Shown here piece by piece: positions 35,975 through 45,771 of a DNA stretch of 64,000 nucleotides (positions are counted from its first letter, which is position 1; every line of letters starts with the position of its first letter). Source of the stretch: Marinicella pacifica (GTDB lineage Bacteria > Pseudomonadota > Gammaproteobacteria > Xanthomonadales > Marinicellaceae). Below the pieces are notes generated by a model that saw only the letters and a program-made list of their open reading frames with translations, had not been told where the DNA came from and did not search any database. Where the stretch lies: contig NZ_BMEO01000005.1 of assembly GCF_014636635.1 (NCBI RefSeq), positions 1 to 64,000 on the forward strand. Reading direction: 5' to 3'. The translations under genes were made by a program, and so were the position numbers.

Positions 35975-36854
35975 CGGATAAATGCATCAGCGGTAACGGC
36001 TGAGGTGAATCACTGTCAATAAAATAGATTTTACTGGCCGGATCTTTGGAGATACTTTTCAGCGCTTCTAAAGCCTGCAATTTCACATAATTCGGATTAT
36101 TACCGATGGCGGTGTTAATTTTCTCAATTTCATAGGCTTGAGCGTCGGCCAGTAATCGCCGTTTGGTGGCCTCTTCTTCCGCTGCCTGTCGTTGTGCTTC
36201 CGCCGCGGCAATAAGTTGTTGTTGCTCAGTTTTATAACGTTCTAATTCAGCTTTTTGCTTTTCCACTTCTTGCTCGCGTTCCTTCTTTGCTTCAATGGCT
36301 TTGGTAATAAATGGCGGTAAGGAAATATCACGAATCAGTACCGCCGATACTTCGATGCCTTTCGGTGCCAGATATTCTGCTAAGTCGTTGGTTAAATCAG
36401 TCTGTAAACGTTCCTGCGTGCTTTCCTGGAAGAAATCCTCAGCCCGTTCAATCGATTTGCCCTGCTCCCTTAGTAAGGAACGTAATTTGGGTTTTAACTG
36501 AACTTCCAGCATATTATCAATGGAACCGGTTTCTTTTAAAATCATATTGGCCATGGCCCCATTTAATCGATACTGCACCGACACATCTATTTTTGTTTGC
36601 AGCTGATCCTGAGAAGGTACCTGCGCCGATTCAAAGTGGGTTTTTTCACGCACATCAAATTCATGAAACTTCAATAATGGATTGACCGGGATATTTAAGC
36701 CTTCGGGATAGGTTTCTTTCTGCACCTCACCAAATAAAGTGGCTGCCGCCACATGACCGGCCGGTACACTGACCCAAAACCGTGATGCCACCAAAACAAT
36801 CACAATAAAGACCACACCGACGATAACTTTAGCCACTGGAATTTGTTGATTCAT
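35964..36854 (-). CDS. SPFH/prohibitin-family membrane protein
   Basis: A 296-residue protein anchored by one N-terminal helix (about residues 9-27, 'VIVGVVFIVIVLVASRFWVS') with the SPFH/Band 7 domain at about 30-190 and a charged coiled coil at about 190-245 rich in Glu, Lys, Gln and Ala. 'ISLPPFITKAIEAKKEREQE' is the typical domain-to-coil junction in prohibitins and HflC-like proteins. Such proteins form large rings scaffolding membrane proteases or microdomains. First gene of an operon with two bPH2 proteins; the association suggests a shared membrane-organising role (inference). Confidence 0.9.
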   Translation of the reverse strand: MNQQIPVAKVIVGVVFIVIVLVASRFWVSVPAGHVAAATLFGEVQKETYPEGLNIPVNPLLKFHEFDVREKTHFESAQVPSQDQLQTKIDVSVQYRLNGAMANMILKETGSIDNMLEVQLKPKLRSLLREQGKSIERAEDFFQESTQERLQTDLTNDLAEYLAPKGIEVSAVLIRDISLPPFITKAIEAKKEREQEVEKQKAELERYKTEQQQLIAAAEAQRQAAEEEATKRRLLADAQAYEIEKINTAIGNNPNYVKLQALEALKSISKDPASKIYFIDSDSPQPLPLMHLSDDK

Positions 36855-37235
36855 AGAACACTCTTTTTAAAAAAAAGTCATTGTAAACGATTGTGCCTAA
36901 AACTGCGTCTGTCAAAAGTCATGCCTTGTATAAACCATAACTTATCATTGAATCATCAACTTAATGACACCTTTATAGTGACCATATTTGTCATATCAAA
37001 AACCTGTCGCCACTATAAAGCAAAATCTATTAGTTTTCTAATATGTTGGCAAGATATCTATATCCCATTGTTTTTGGAAGATTTTTTTTGCCGTACCATT
37101 AAATTTAGTTAACCTTGTTATTTTTTAGTCTTAATTATATGAAACTTAAATTAAATAATTTTTTTAATTTTTTTGTGAGCTGCGTCACAATAATGCTACC
37201 ATGCTCAACCATATTCCCTAACCCCGAGAGAACCT
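36855..37235. other. Divergent intergenic region between the SPFH and DUF11 genes, no gene seen
   Basis: About 380 bp, AT-rich, without a convincing reading frame; the possible frames here have no ribosome-binding site or coding character. It should contain promoters for the SPFH operon (minus) and for the large surface protein (plus). No clear hexamer pair was recognised. Confidence 0.5.
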
Positions 37236-40200
37236 ATGACGAAGAAATTACTTACACTTGTCTTTTTGTGTGCCTGTTTTGCGGTCAATGCCGCGCCGGG
37301 TCTGGACGGAGATGTCACGTTAACGACCAATACTACGGTGAATGAATATGCCCGGGTGACCAGTATCGTCAACGCCGGTACCATTGTGGTTACCGTTGAC
37401 GACATCAATAATCTTGATGACAGTCAAGGCATTTACACCAACACTGATTTGTCACCGGGCGATCGCATTATGCTCTATCAAGCACAAGGGGCCAGTTACG
37501 CCAGTGCCGGAAATAATACAAACACTTATGGTGATTTTAATTTAAACAGTGCCGGTCGTTATGAAATTCATGAGGTTCTTTCGGTTACCGGCAATGACAT
37601 TGTGGTTGCTGAACAAGGTAACTTATGTCTGGCCGACCAACTGATTTACAGTTACAGCACCAGCCACACCCAGGTCATTCGTGTACCACAGTTTAATAAC
37701 TTAATCGTTAACAACGGTGTCACTGTCAGTGCTGCGCCCTGGAATGGCACTATTGGTGGCGTATTGGCCGTTGATGTGGCCGGCACCTTAACCGTAAACG
37801 GCTTTATGGATGTTAGCGGACAAGGTTTTCGTGGTGGCGTTATTGATAACGACTCAAGCCCAGCCAGTGAAAGTCGACCGCTCTATTACTATTCATCGCC
37901 GAATGATGGGGCTGAAAAAGGTGAAAGTATCTTAGGTTTTCAGACTGAATATGATAACTACGGCGGTCGATATGGCCGTGGCGCTCCGGCCAATGGCGGC
38001 GGGGGTGGTAATGGCCACAATGCCGGTGGCGGCGGTGGCGCCAATGGCGGTAATACTACCTGGAATGGCCAGGGTAATCCCGATTTATCCGGCACCAACT
38101 GGAACCAGGCCTGGGATATCGATGGTACCTTAACGTCTGCCACGACTTCTTCAGGTGGTGGTCGCGGTGGCTATACTTATGGTAGAGCAAACTTAGACGC
38201 ATTAACCGTTCCACCGGGTGATCCCAGCTGGAATGGTAATAACCGTCAAGAGTTAGGTGGCTTAGGCGGCCGACCTGTGCCCTTTGATGACACCGGCCGA
38301 CTATTCTTTGGCGGCGGCGGTGGTGCCGGTGACGGCAATAACAACCAGGCCGGCGGTGGTGGTGCCGGCGGTGGTTTGATTTACATTATCGCCAACAGCA
38401 TTGATGGTAGTGGCCAGATTTTAGCCAACGGAGCGGATGGTGAAGACACGCAAGGTGGTAGTAATAATGACGCACCCGGCGGCGGTGGCGGTGGTGGCAC
38501 CGTGGTAATTTCTGCCGCTTCTTTTTCCGGCCCCGGTATTTTTGCTGATGGCGGTGTGGGCGGCGATCAATTAACCATCGGCAATGAAAGCGAAGGCCCC
38601 GGTGGCGGTGGCGGCGGTGGCGTCATTGCCTACTCCGGCGGACTGACTACCACATCCGCAGCCGGTGGTGGTAATGGCTCATCAGCTTCGGATTCTGTCA
38701 CAGAATTCACACCCAATGGTGCAACCATGGGCGGCTCAGGCCTGCCCGCTGAAAGCACCACTGCCGTGGCAGATTTGCCGATATGTACCGCCGGTGCCGA
38801 TGTCCAGGTGGTTAAAAACCTGACCAGCACAGGCCCCTATATCGCCGGCAGCACTGTGACCTACTCAATTACCGTGACCAACAATGGTTTAAATACAGCC
38901 AATAATATTCAAGTCACAGACACACCGACCAACTTAAACATTAACACAGTCAGCAGTGCCAATTGTTCGGCTTTCCCTTGCACCATTCCATTCTTAGTGA
39001 ATGGGGCATCAGAAGTTATTAATGTCACCGCGACCATTATTGCAACCGGGGCTTTTGATAACAGCACGACAGTAACAGCCAATGAGCCTGATCCCGATCC
39101 ATCCAATAACACGGATAATACGGGTAACGGTGGTAGTGCAGGTGCTTCAGCTGATGTGGCCGTGACCAAGACTTTGGACACCGCAGGCCCTTACAGCAAT
39201 GGTCAAAACATTCAGTACACCTTGGTGGTTTCCAACAATGGCCCGGATTCTGCAACCAATGTACAGGTTACCGATACACCGACCAACTTAACCATTAATA
39301 CGGTGAGCTCAACCAACTGCTCAGCCTTCCCATGCACCATTCCATCATTAGCCAATGGCGGCAGTGAGACCATTACGGTCACCGCCACCATTAACAGTAC
39401 TGGCGCTTTTGATAATGCCACAGCTGTTACGGCTGATGAGACCGACCCTAACACCGGTAATAATAACGACAACACCGGAAACGGCGGCACCGCAGGTGCT
39501 TCTGCTGATGTTGCCGTGACCAAGACTTTGGACACCGCAGGCCCTTACAGCAATGGTCAAAGCATTCAGTACACCTTGGTGGTTTCCAACAATGGCCCGG
39601 ATACGGCAACCAATGTACAAGTTACCGATACACCGACTAACTTAACCATTAATACGGTGAGCTCAATCAACTGCTCAGCCTTCCCATGCACCATTCCATC
39701 GTTAGCCAATGGCGGCAGTGAGACCATTACGGTCACCGCCACTATTAACAGTGCTGGCGCTTTTGATAACAGCACCACAGTAAATGCCAATGAACCAGAT
39801 CCCGATCCATCCAATAATACGGATAATACGGGCAATGGTGGCACAGCCGGTGCTTCTGCTGATGTGGCCGTGACCAAGACTTTGGACACCGCAGGCCCTT
39901 ACAGCAATGGTCAAAGCATTCAGTACACCTTGGTGGTTTCCAACAATGGCCCGGATACGGCAACCAATGTACAAGTTACCGATACACCGACTAACTTAAC
40001 CATTAATATGGTGACCTCAACCAACTGCTCAGCCTTCCCATGCACCATTCCATCGTTAGCCAATGGCGGCAGTGAGACCATTACGGTCACCGCCACCATT
40101 AACAGTGCTGGCGCTTTTGATAATGCCACGAATGTATCTGCTGATGAAACCGACCCGGATCCATCGAATAACGATGACAACACCGGCAATGGTGGCACCG

Positions 40201-40655
40201 CCGGTGTGAGCGCCGATATGGCGATTGTTAAAACATTGCTGACGAGTGGACCATTTAGCCCAGGCCAAAGTATTCAATACTCTCTGGTGGTCAGTAATAA
40301 TGGTCCGGATACCGCGAACAATGTGGTGGTGACAGATACGCCCACAAACTTAAGTATCACATCGGTCAGTTCAGTCAACTGCAGTGCATTACCATGTACG
40401 ATTCCTTCCATGGTTAATGGTGGCAGTGAAACCATAACGGTAACCACCACCATCAATGGTCCCGGAAATTTTGACAATGCTGCAGCCGTAACAGCTGATG
40501 AAACCGATCCAGTTACTACGAACAACCAAGACAATACCGGCAACGGCGGCTCAGTAACCGCACCGGCACAACCGGTACCCAGCTTGAGTCAATGGGCGAT
40601 GTTGATATTGGTAAGTCTTATGGCCCTGTTAGGCATACGAAGGCGTTTAGATTAG
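37236..40655 (+). CDS. Large secreted DUF11-repeat protein with glycine-rich domain and IPTL-CTERM-like tail
   Basis: An 1,139-residue exported protein. A signal peptide ends near 'FAVNA' (residue 20). Residues about 200-500 are Gly/Asn-rich with runs of five to seven glycines. From about 520 to 1107 there are five DUF11 repeats of about 118 residues, each containing 'VTDTPTNL' and 'NCSAFPCTIP'-type blocks with a conserved Cys pair. The C terminus 'VPSLSQWAMLILVSLMALLGIRRRLD' (motif, hydrophobic helix, Arg cluster) matches the IPTL-CTERM sorting-signal architecture. Likely a surface or matrix protein. Repeats 2-4 are almost identical. A terminator follows 28 bp downstream. Confidence 0.9.
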   Translation: MTKKLLTLVFLCACFAVNAAPGLDGDVTLTTNTTVNEYARVTSIVNAGTIVVTVDDINNLDDSQGIYTNTDLSPGDRIMLYQAQGASYASAGNNTNTYGDFNLNSAGRYEIHEVLSVTGNDIVVAEQGNLCLADQLIYSYSTSHTQVIRVPQFNNLIVNNGVTVSAAPWNGTIGGVLAVDVAGTLTVNGFMDVSGQGFRGGVIDNDSSPASESRPLYYYSSPNDGAEKGESILGFQTEYDNYGGRYGRGAPANGGGGGNGHNAGGGGGANGGNTTWNGQGNPDLSGTNWNQAWDIDGTLTSATTSSGGGRGGYTYGRANLDALTVPPGDPSWNGNNRQELGGLGGRPVPFDDTGRLFFGGGGGAGDGNNNQAGGGGAGGGLIYIIANSIDGSGQILANGADGEDTQGGSNNDAPGGGGGGGTVVISAASFSGPGIFADGGVGGDQLTIGNESEGPGGGGGGGVIAYSGGLTTTSAAGGGNGSSASDSVTEFTPNGATMGGSGLPAESTTAVADLPICTAGADVQVVKNLTSTGPYIAGSTVTYSITVTNNGLNTANNIQVTDTPTNLNINTVSSANCSAFPCTIPFLVNGASEVINVTATIIATGAFDNSTTVTANEPDPDPSNNTDNTGNGGSAGASADVAVTKTLDTAGPYSNGQNIQYTLVVSNNGPDSATNVQVTDTPTNLTINTVSSTNCSAFPCTIPSLANGGSETITVTATINSTGAFDNATAVTADETDPNTGNNNDNTGNGGTAGASADVAVTKTLDTAGPYSNGQSIQYTLVVSNNGPDTATNVQVTDTPTNLTINTVSSINCSAFPCTIPSLANGGSETITVTATINSAGAFDNSTTVNANEPDPDPSNNTDNTGNGGTAGASADVAVTKTLDTAGPYSNGQSIQYTLVVSNNGPDTATNVQVTDTPTNLTINMVTSTNCSAFPCTIPSLANGGSETITVTATINSAGAFDNATNVSADETDPDPSNNDDNTGNGGTAGVSADMAIVKTLLTSGPFSPGQSIQYSLVVSNNGPDTANNVVVTDTPTNLSITSVSSVNCSALPCTIPSMVNGGSETITVTTTINGPGNFDNAAAVTADETDPVTTNNQDNTGNGGSVTAPAQPVPSLSQWAMLILVSLMALLGIRRRLD
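38803..40555 (+). repeat. Five tandem 354-bp repeats inside the DUF11 gene
   Basis: The DUF11 units recur with an exact 354-bp period (118 codons). Units 2, 3 and 4 (about 39150-40210) share long identical stretches, for example the block beginning GACTTTGGACACCGCAGGCC. Units 1 and 5 are more diverged. This suggests recent duplication or gene conversion, and possible length variation between strains. Confidence 0.88.
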
Positions 40656-40683
40656 TTCTCACGAACTATTCTCCATTGACACT

Positions 40684-40710
40684 AAAAAGCCCGCAGATCG
40701 CGGGCTTTTT
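40684..40710. terminator. Bidirectional Rho-independent terminator
   Basis: A perfect 11-bp stem AAAAAGCCCGC / GCGGGCTTTTT with loop AGATC. It has T-runs in both directions, serving the DUF11 gene (plus) and the facing pseudogene (minus). Confidence 0.87.
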
Positions 40711-40735
40711 AGGTTATGACCTGTCAATCACTTAT

Positions 40736-41394
40736 TCACCTGTCCGCCACTTGCTTAAGTTGTGACATAATCTGGCTGTCTCCAAGCCACAATTCATACG
40801 CCATAGAAAAATAATTAATGGCCTCTGTTTCTTCGCCTAACTGATAAAACTCAGGCATTTCTTCGGACATTGTTTTGTTAAACGTTAAATACTCGATCAC
40901 ATAAGGATTGGCCTCATGGGCGCGCTCCCACAGTGCCTTAATTTTTTTCTTATCGGCACCAGTGACTATACATAAAAAAATTCACTGAATAGCATAAACG
41001 CACTGTCTTCGGGATAAAGCTTGATTAAATCTTTGGCTTTATCCAGCTTTCTTTGTATCAGCAACTAGCTGATTAGATTGTAACGAACGCCCAGATTATC
41101 CATTTCGTTCAGTTCTAAAATCAATTCATGCTTTTCAATGGCTTGCTGCTCTGGATGGAGGTGTGCTGCGTGAGCTGGGAGCGGAAGCGTAAGTCCCAAG
41201 AACACACCTTATTCAATTTCACGGCTCAACGAGTCGGCTTCTTCAGCCAGTAACTGATAAGCATCCGAACACAAAGGATCTATGGCCAATGCCTATTTTG
41301 CCAAGCGTTTTCGTTCAGCTGCAGAATCATTCTCTCAGGCATCGTATATCAATTACTGGGCTTCATGGATGGTCTTTTGATTTATGTTCATCAT
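40736..41394 (-). pseudogene. Decayed TPR-family gene with several stops and frameshifts
   Basis: On the minus strand, fragments read as one TPR-type protein: 'RLAK*ALAIDPLCSDAYQLLAEEADSL', then 'EKHELILELNEMDNLGVRYNLIS*', 'KLDKAKDLIKLYPEDSAFMLF' and, after a frameshift, 'ALWERAHEANPYVIEYL' and 'YQLGEETEAINYFSMAYELW' ending at a TGA. At least four in-frame stops, one frameshift and an apparent internal deletion interrupt it. It resembles conserved cytoplasmic TPR proteins of unknown function. A possible ATG lies at 41394. The stop positions are clear; the family call is by pattern. Confidence 0.75.
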
Positions 41395-41404
41395 TTAATC
41401 TCCA

Positions 41405-42799
41405 TTACTCTTCACTTAAGCCAAAGCCAAAATCGTGGTCAGCTTCAGCCGCCAGGGCCGTCACTACAATCCAGGCAGCGACATTTTGCGCCATGGATTC
41501 AGGGTTAATCTTATCCAGGGTATCATTCGCGGTGTGGTGATAATCGAAGTAAGAGCTGGCATCTTGTTTTAAACCAAACACTGCCATACCGGCGCGCCGC
41601 ATGGGAATTAAATCAGCTCCGGAACTGCCCTGGTTACCTGCATACTCGATATCCAGTGGTTTTAACAGGGACATCATGGTATCAACGGTCGGCAACGCTG
41701 ATTCAGCCACACGCGTACCAAGTGCGTAAATTTTATCCGCGCCTAAATCAGATTCACCACCCAGAATATGCTGCTTTAATTCATTTTTATGGGCTTCATG
41801 GTAAGCGATGGCACCGGAAATACCGTATTCTTCATTAGCCCAAAGAACCACACGGATGGTGCGCTTTAATGGTCCGATTGTGTCATGGATTAATTTGGCC
41901 GCTGCCATGGTAATACCACAACCGGCGGCATCATCCAAAGCCCCGGTACCGAGGTCCCACGAATCGAGATGACAACCAATGACAATGTACTCATCCGGCT
42001 TTTCAGAACCCAACATATCGCCGATCACATTCTGTGAGGTGTAATCCCCGTCCCAATGGGACGTCAGTTTTAATTGTAAGGTCACCGGTTTATTGCGCTT
42101 GAGCATATTTACCAGTAAGTCTGCATCCGGATTGGAAATGGCACCCGCCGGCACCGAAGGAATGTCTTTATCATAACGTGCGCCGCCGGTATGCGGTGTG
42201 CGGTTATTGTCGGTACCGATGGATCTGATAATGGCTGCCACACCACCTTTTGCGGCGGTGACCTGGGCGGTTAAACCACGTCCGGCCACGGCTTTACCGT
42301 AACCTGATCCGTCCTGACTGCGCACCATGCGTTCACTGATAAAGGTGATTTTACCGGCGACCTCTGACTTATCAGCCGCTTGTAAATCTGCCAAAGTGGC
42401 AAAATGAACCACTTCAGCCGTGATCCCTTCATCCGGCGTGGGATGGGTACGACCCAATGCCGTTATGGCCAGATTGTGTGGAAATGGACTGAGTATTCGG
42501 GCCGTTTCCTGACCACGGGTCCAGCGTTTAAGCGGTACAGGTTCTGTCATCACCCGATCAAAACCCAATTCTTTAAACTTCGCCTGAGCCCAGGCCACCG
42601 CTTTGGCATCACCGGGACTACCGGCCAGACGGGCGCCGACTTCAGTGGTGAGTGATTCGGTAATCTCATAGGCCAACTGACTATCAAGCGCCTGGTCTCT
42701 TAACACTTTTAACTGCTGTAAAAAAGCAGGATTAAATTGATCCGACTCGGCCATGACATTGAGTGACATGATTAGGCTTATCAATAATATTTTTTTCAT
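41405..42799 (-). CDS. M28-family metallopeptidase (aminopeptidase/carboxypeptidase type) with PA domain
   Basis: A 464-residue exported peptidase with a signal peptide ending near 'LNVMA'. A PA-type insertion spans about residues 125-230. The di-zinc catalytic domain has H277 ('GCHLDSWDLG'), D289-D290 ('GALDDAAG'), the Glu pair in 'LWANEEYG' near 323, and a late His in 'FDYHHTANDT'. Family members trim peptides in the periplasm or outside the cell. It lies 43 bp downstream of the terminator for the M16 gene, so it probably has its own promoter. Confidence 0.92.
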   Translation of the reverse strand: MKKILLISLIMSLNVMAESDQFNPAFLQQLKVLRDQALDSQLAYEITESLTTEVGARLAGSPGDAKAVAWAQAKFKELGFDRVMTEPVPLKRWTRGQETARILSPFPHNLAITALGRTHPTPDEGITAEVVHFATLADLQAADKSEVAGKITFISERMVRSQDGSGYGKAVAGRGLTAQVTAAKGGVAAIIRSIGTDNNRTPHTGGARYDKDIPSVPAGAISNPDADLLVNMLKRNKPVTLQLKLTSHWDGDYTSQNVIGDMLGSEKPDEYIVIGCHLDSWDLGTGALDDAAGCGITMAAAKLIHDTIGPLKRTIRVVLWANEEYGISGAIAYHEAHKNELKQHILGGESDLGADKIYALGTRVAESALPTVDTMMSLLKPLDIEYAGNQGSSGADLIPMRRAGMAVFGLKQDASSYFDYHHTANDTLDKINPESMAQNVAAWIVVTALAAEADHDFGFGLSEE

Positions 42800-42813
42800 C
42801 TTAACACTCTCTA

Positions 42814-42842
42814 CAAAAAAGCCCGAATCAAGTTCGGGCTTT
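42814..42842 (-). terminator. Rho-independent terminator after the M16 peptidase gene
   Basis: A perfect 10-bp stem AAAGCCCGAA / TTCGGGCTTT with a five-base loop, followed on the minus strand by a T-run. It lies 26 bp past the stop of the gene at 42868-45603. Confidence 0.88.
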
Positions 42843-42867
42843 GTGATTATTTATAACCTCGCAGAAG

Positions 42868-45603
42868 TTATTTTATTTTACTTTCATCGCCGGCTTTGAC
42901 AATCGATATTTTTTCCGGAACAATGTGCTTTTTAAAGGCGGCATTGACTTCTTCCACCGTTAAATCACGAATCTTTTGCTCCAGATTTTTCTGCCATTGC
43001 ATGGTCCGTTCCAGATCTATATTACTCTGTAAAGTACCAGCCAATCGAGCGTCTTTGGCCCGATCTAACACATTGTTTTCCAGCACCGCTTTTTTGGCAT
43101 CAGCCAGTTCTTCAGCGGTAAAGCCTTCATTGATGGCTTTTTGCAGCTCTTCTTTAAAACCCTGCTCGACTTTTGGCAGGTTTTCAGGGGCACAAATTGC
43201 ATAAGCCACAAAAGTCCCCACCGGGTCAAAGCTTCCGGCTCTAAAATTAGAACCGGCACCGTAACTTAAACCGTCTTGCTGACGCAAACGATTGGCTAAT
43301 CGGCTGCTGATAAAGCCGCCACCCAACATTTGATTGGCCATTAACATCGCCGGATAATCGGGATGTTCATCGCTCATTGGTAAGGCCATCATGGCACCAA
43401 ATGCCGCACCGGCTTTATCCGGGGTATTGATGAATTGATTAATGGCTTCCACCTCAACATATTCATTTTCTATTCGATCATAGGGGTTTTGACTTTGCCA
43501 ATTACCAAAGACATCATTCAATGCCGCCATCACAGGGGCCTCATCAAAATCACCCACCACCACAATTTCACCGGCTTGCGCACCGTAATTGTCAGCATGA
43601 AATTGCTTTAAATCATCCACAGTCACTGCTTCAATGGCAGCAATCTCATCATCAATCGGCATTTGATAATTTGGGTTCGATGGTTCGTATGGGAACACAT
43701 GCCGGCTTAAAGTCCGGAAGACTTGCGTTTGCGGTTGTTGTTTTTGTTGCTCTAAGCCCACAATGCGCTCGCGCTTAAGAACCTGTAACTCATCGTCGGC
43801 AAAGGTCGGTTTATGAAACACTTCTTTCAATAACTCAATGACTTTGGGTAAATTTTCTTTGGTGGTGGTGACCCGTGCGGTGGCACCGGTGGCACCGCCG
43901 TATACACTGACTGAGGCTTTGAGTTCATCAAAAGCCGTTTGAAGTTCCTGACGACTGTAATTTTCAGTACCCCGATCTAACATATCGGCAGTTAACCCAC
44001 CAACCACACCTTGATTGCGCAGATCTTCTAAATTACCGATGTCTAAGCGCACCCGTAAAACCACCGATTCACCCCGGGTTTTTTTCGGCAACAACACCAC
44101 CGGTGTACCTTGTTCAAGTTGTCTTTTTTCCGTGCGGGCATCGATGTTGTCAAAGGACGGATCAAAATCTTCACCCATGGCGACCGCTTCACGGCCTTCA
44201 TAATCTCTCACCATGGCGCTGATTTCTTCCTGAGAGTAACGTTTAATGGAATCTGCCCGCACCGGATCCTGGGTTGGAATAAACCGGCCTAACGAACGGT
44301 TCGATTGAATCAAATAGGATTCCGCGGCTTTTTGTACCTGTGCCTGATCAACCGCCTCCAGACGATCGCGGTTTAAAAACATCAGACGCCAGTCACCCAT
44401 ACCAACCCATTCACTTAAGTTCAGGGCAATCCGCTCGGATGAATTAAACGATAATTCAAATTGTTTAATCAAAGCAGCCTTGGCTTGATTAACCTCTTCT
44501 TCGGTAATTGGACTATCTGCCACCCCTTCTATGGTCGCAATCATGGCCTCTTCAGCAGCACTGAGGTCTTTGTCTTTGGCCACTTGTGCCATGAAGTTAA
44601 CCACACCGGGCTCGGCCCATTGAAAAGCGAAACCAAATGTACTGGCTGCCAGTTCTTTTTTCACTAAATTCTCATGTAAACGCCCGCTACTGGAATCCGC
44701 CATAATATAGGTCAGCACTTCCACCGCAGGAAACATGGGGTCAGAACCGGCCGGCACTTTATAGGCAGTGGCCACCACCTGAACATCACCCGGACGACGT
44801 ACACTCACCACCCGCTCACCGTCCTGAATATTCTCTTCGGTATAAAGCGGGGTTAATTCACGCTTGGGCTTTTTCAGTTTACCAAAGTACTTTTTAATCA
44901 GTTCTAAAGTCTTTTCTTCATCAATTTTACCCGCCACAATCAAAGTGGCGTTGTCCGGTTGATAATATTTTTTGTAGAATGCCTGTAGATTACTGATATC
45001 GACATTTTCCAGATCGCTGCGGGCTCCGATGGTGCTTTTGCCGTAATTATGCCAGTCATAAGACACCGACAACAAGCGCTCAATGAGAACCCGAATCGGA
45101 CTGTTTTCACCATTTTCGAGCTCATTGCGAACCACCGTCATTTCACTGTCCAGATCCTCTTTGGCGATAAACGAATTCACCATCCGATCGGCCTCTAAAT
45201 CCAAAGCCCATTTGAGGTTATCTTCGGTGGCATTAAAGGTTTCGAAGTAATTGGTGCGATCGGTCCAGGTGGTGCCATTGGGCTCGGCCCCTCGATCGGT
45301 CAGCTCTTTGGGAATATTGGGGTGATTCGGTGTACCTTTAAACACCAGATGCTCCAACAAATGTGCCATGCCGGTTTCACCGTAATTTTCATGCTTGGAA
45401 CCCACATGATAGGTGATATTTACCGTGATGGTTTCCTGGGTCGGATCGGGAAACAGTAAAATCTGCAAACCATTGTCCATTTGATACTCGGTGATACCTT
45501 CCACCGACGTGACTTTCTCAATCCCTTTGGGTAACTTGGCCTGGACACTGGTGACCACAGTCAAAAGCGCCACACACATCATTAACAGTGTTCTGTGTAA
45601 CAT
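42868..45603 (-). CDS. Insulinase-like M16 metallopeptidase, two-domain
   Basis: A 911-residue exported protein with a signal peptide ending near 'SVQA'. The N-terminal M16 half holds the inverted zinc motif H-x2-E-H in 'GMAHLLEHLVFKGT' (residue about 80), with the downstream Glu region 'EADRMVNSFIAKEDLDSEMTVVRNELE'. The C-terminal half (about 490-911) is an M16_C-type partner domain without the zinc motif. Such single-chain two-half enzymes degrade peptides in the periplasm. AGGATA precedes the ATG; a terminator follows. Confidence 0.94.
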   Translation of the reverse strand: MLHRTLLMMCVALLTVVTSVQAKLPKGIEKVTSVEGITEYQMDNGLQILLFPDPTQETITVNITYHVGSKHENYGETGMAHLLEHLVFKGTPNHPNIPKELTDRGAEPNGTTWTDRTNYFETFNATEDNLKWALDLEADRMVNSFIAKEDLDSEMTVVRNELENGENSPIRVLIERLLSVSYDWHNYGKSTIGARSDLENVDISNLQAFYKKYYQPDNATLIVAGKIDEEKTLELIKKYFGKLKKPKRELTPLYTEENIQDGERVVSVRRPGDVQVVATAYKVPAGSDPMFPAVEVLTYIMADSSSGRLHENLVKKELAASTFGFAFQWAEPGVVNFMAQVAKDKDLSAAEEAMIATIEGVADSPITEEEVNQAKAALIKQFELSFNSSERIALNLSEWVGMGDWRLMFLNRDRLEAVDQAQVQKAAESYLIQSNRSLGRFIPTQDPVRADSIKRYSQEEISAMVRDYEGREAVAMGEDFDPSFDNIDARTEKRQLEQGTPVVLLPKKTRGESVVLRVRLDIGNLEDLRNQGVVGGLTADMLDRGTENYSRQELQTAFDELKASVSVYGGATGATARVTTTKENLPKVIELLKEVFHKPTFADDELQVLKRERIVGLEQQKQQPQTQVFRTLSRHVFPYEPSNPNYQMPIDDEIAAIEAVTVDDLKQFHADNYGAQAGEIVVVGDFDEAPVMAALNDVFGNWQSQNPYDRIENEYVEVEAINQFINTPDKAGAAFGAMMALPMSDEHPDYPAMLMANQMLGGGFISSRLANRLRQQDGLSYGAGSNFRAGSFDPVGTFVAYAICAPENLPKVEQGFKEELQKAINEGFTAEELADAKKAVLENNVLDRAKDARLAGTLQSNIDLERTMQWQKNLEQKIRDLTVEEVNAAFKKHIVPEKISIVKAGDESKIK

Positions 45604-45771
45604 GAATTATCCTCTCATAAAATCAAACCCATGTAAAATACACCAATCCCCGTCAATTTGAAATAAAAATCCCAGAACAATCCGCAAAATAGGCCAAAAG
45701 TCACAGGGAATTCATTACCCAAAAAGACCTTTGCCAATGATGCATAACGCAAAGGTCTTTTAATCAATAAA

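Noticed and set aside
36843-37112. Plus-strand 89-codon open frame
   Set aside because: It lies in the AT-rich intergenic region with no ribosome-binding site and no coding character.
38909-40543. Repeated minus-strand open frames
   Set aside because: They recur with the 354-bp repeat period and are shadows of the DUF11 repeats.
38803-40555. Direct repeats considered as a CRISPR array
   Set aside because: Units are 354 bp, in frame and coding; there are no short repeat-spacer units.
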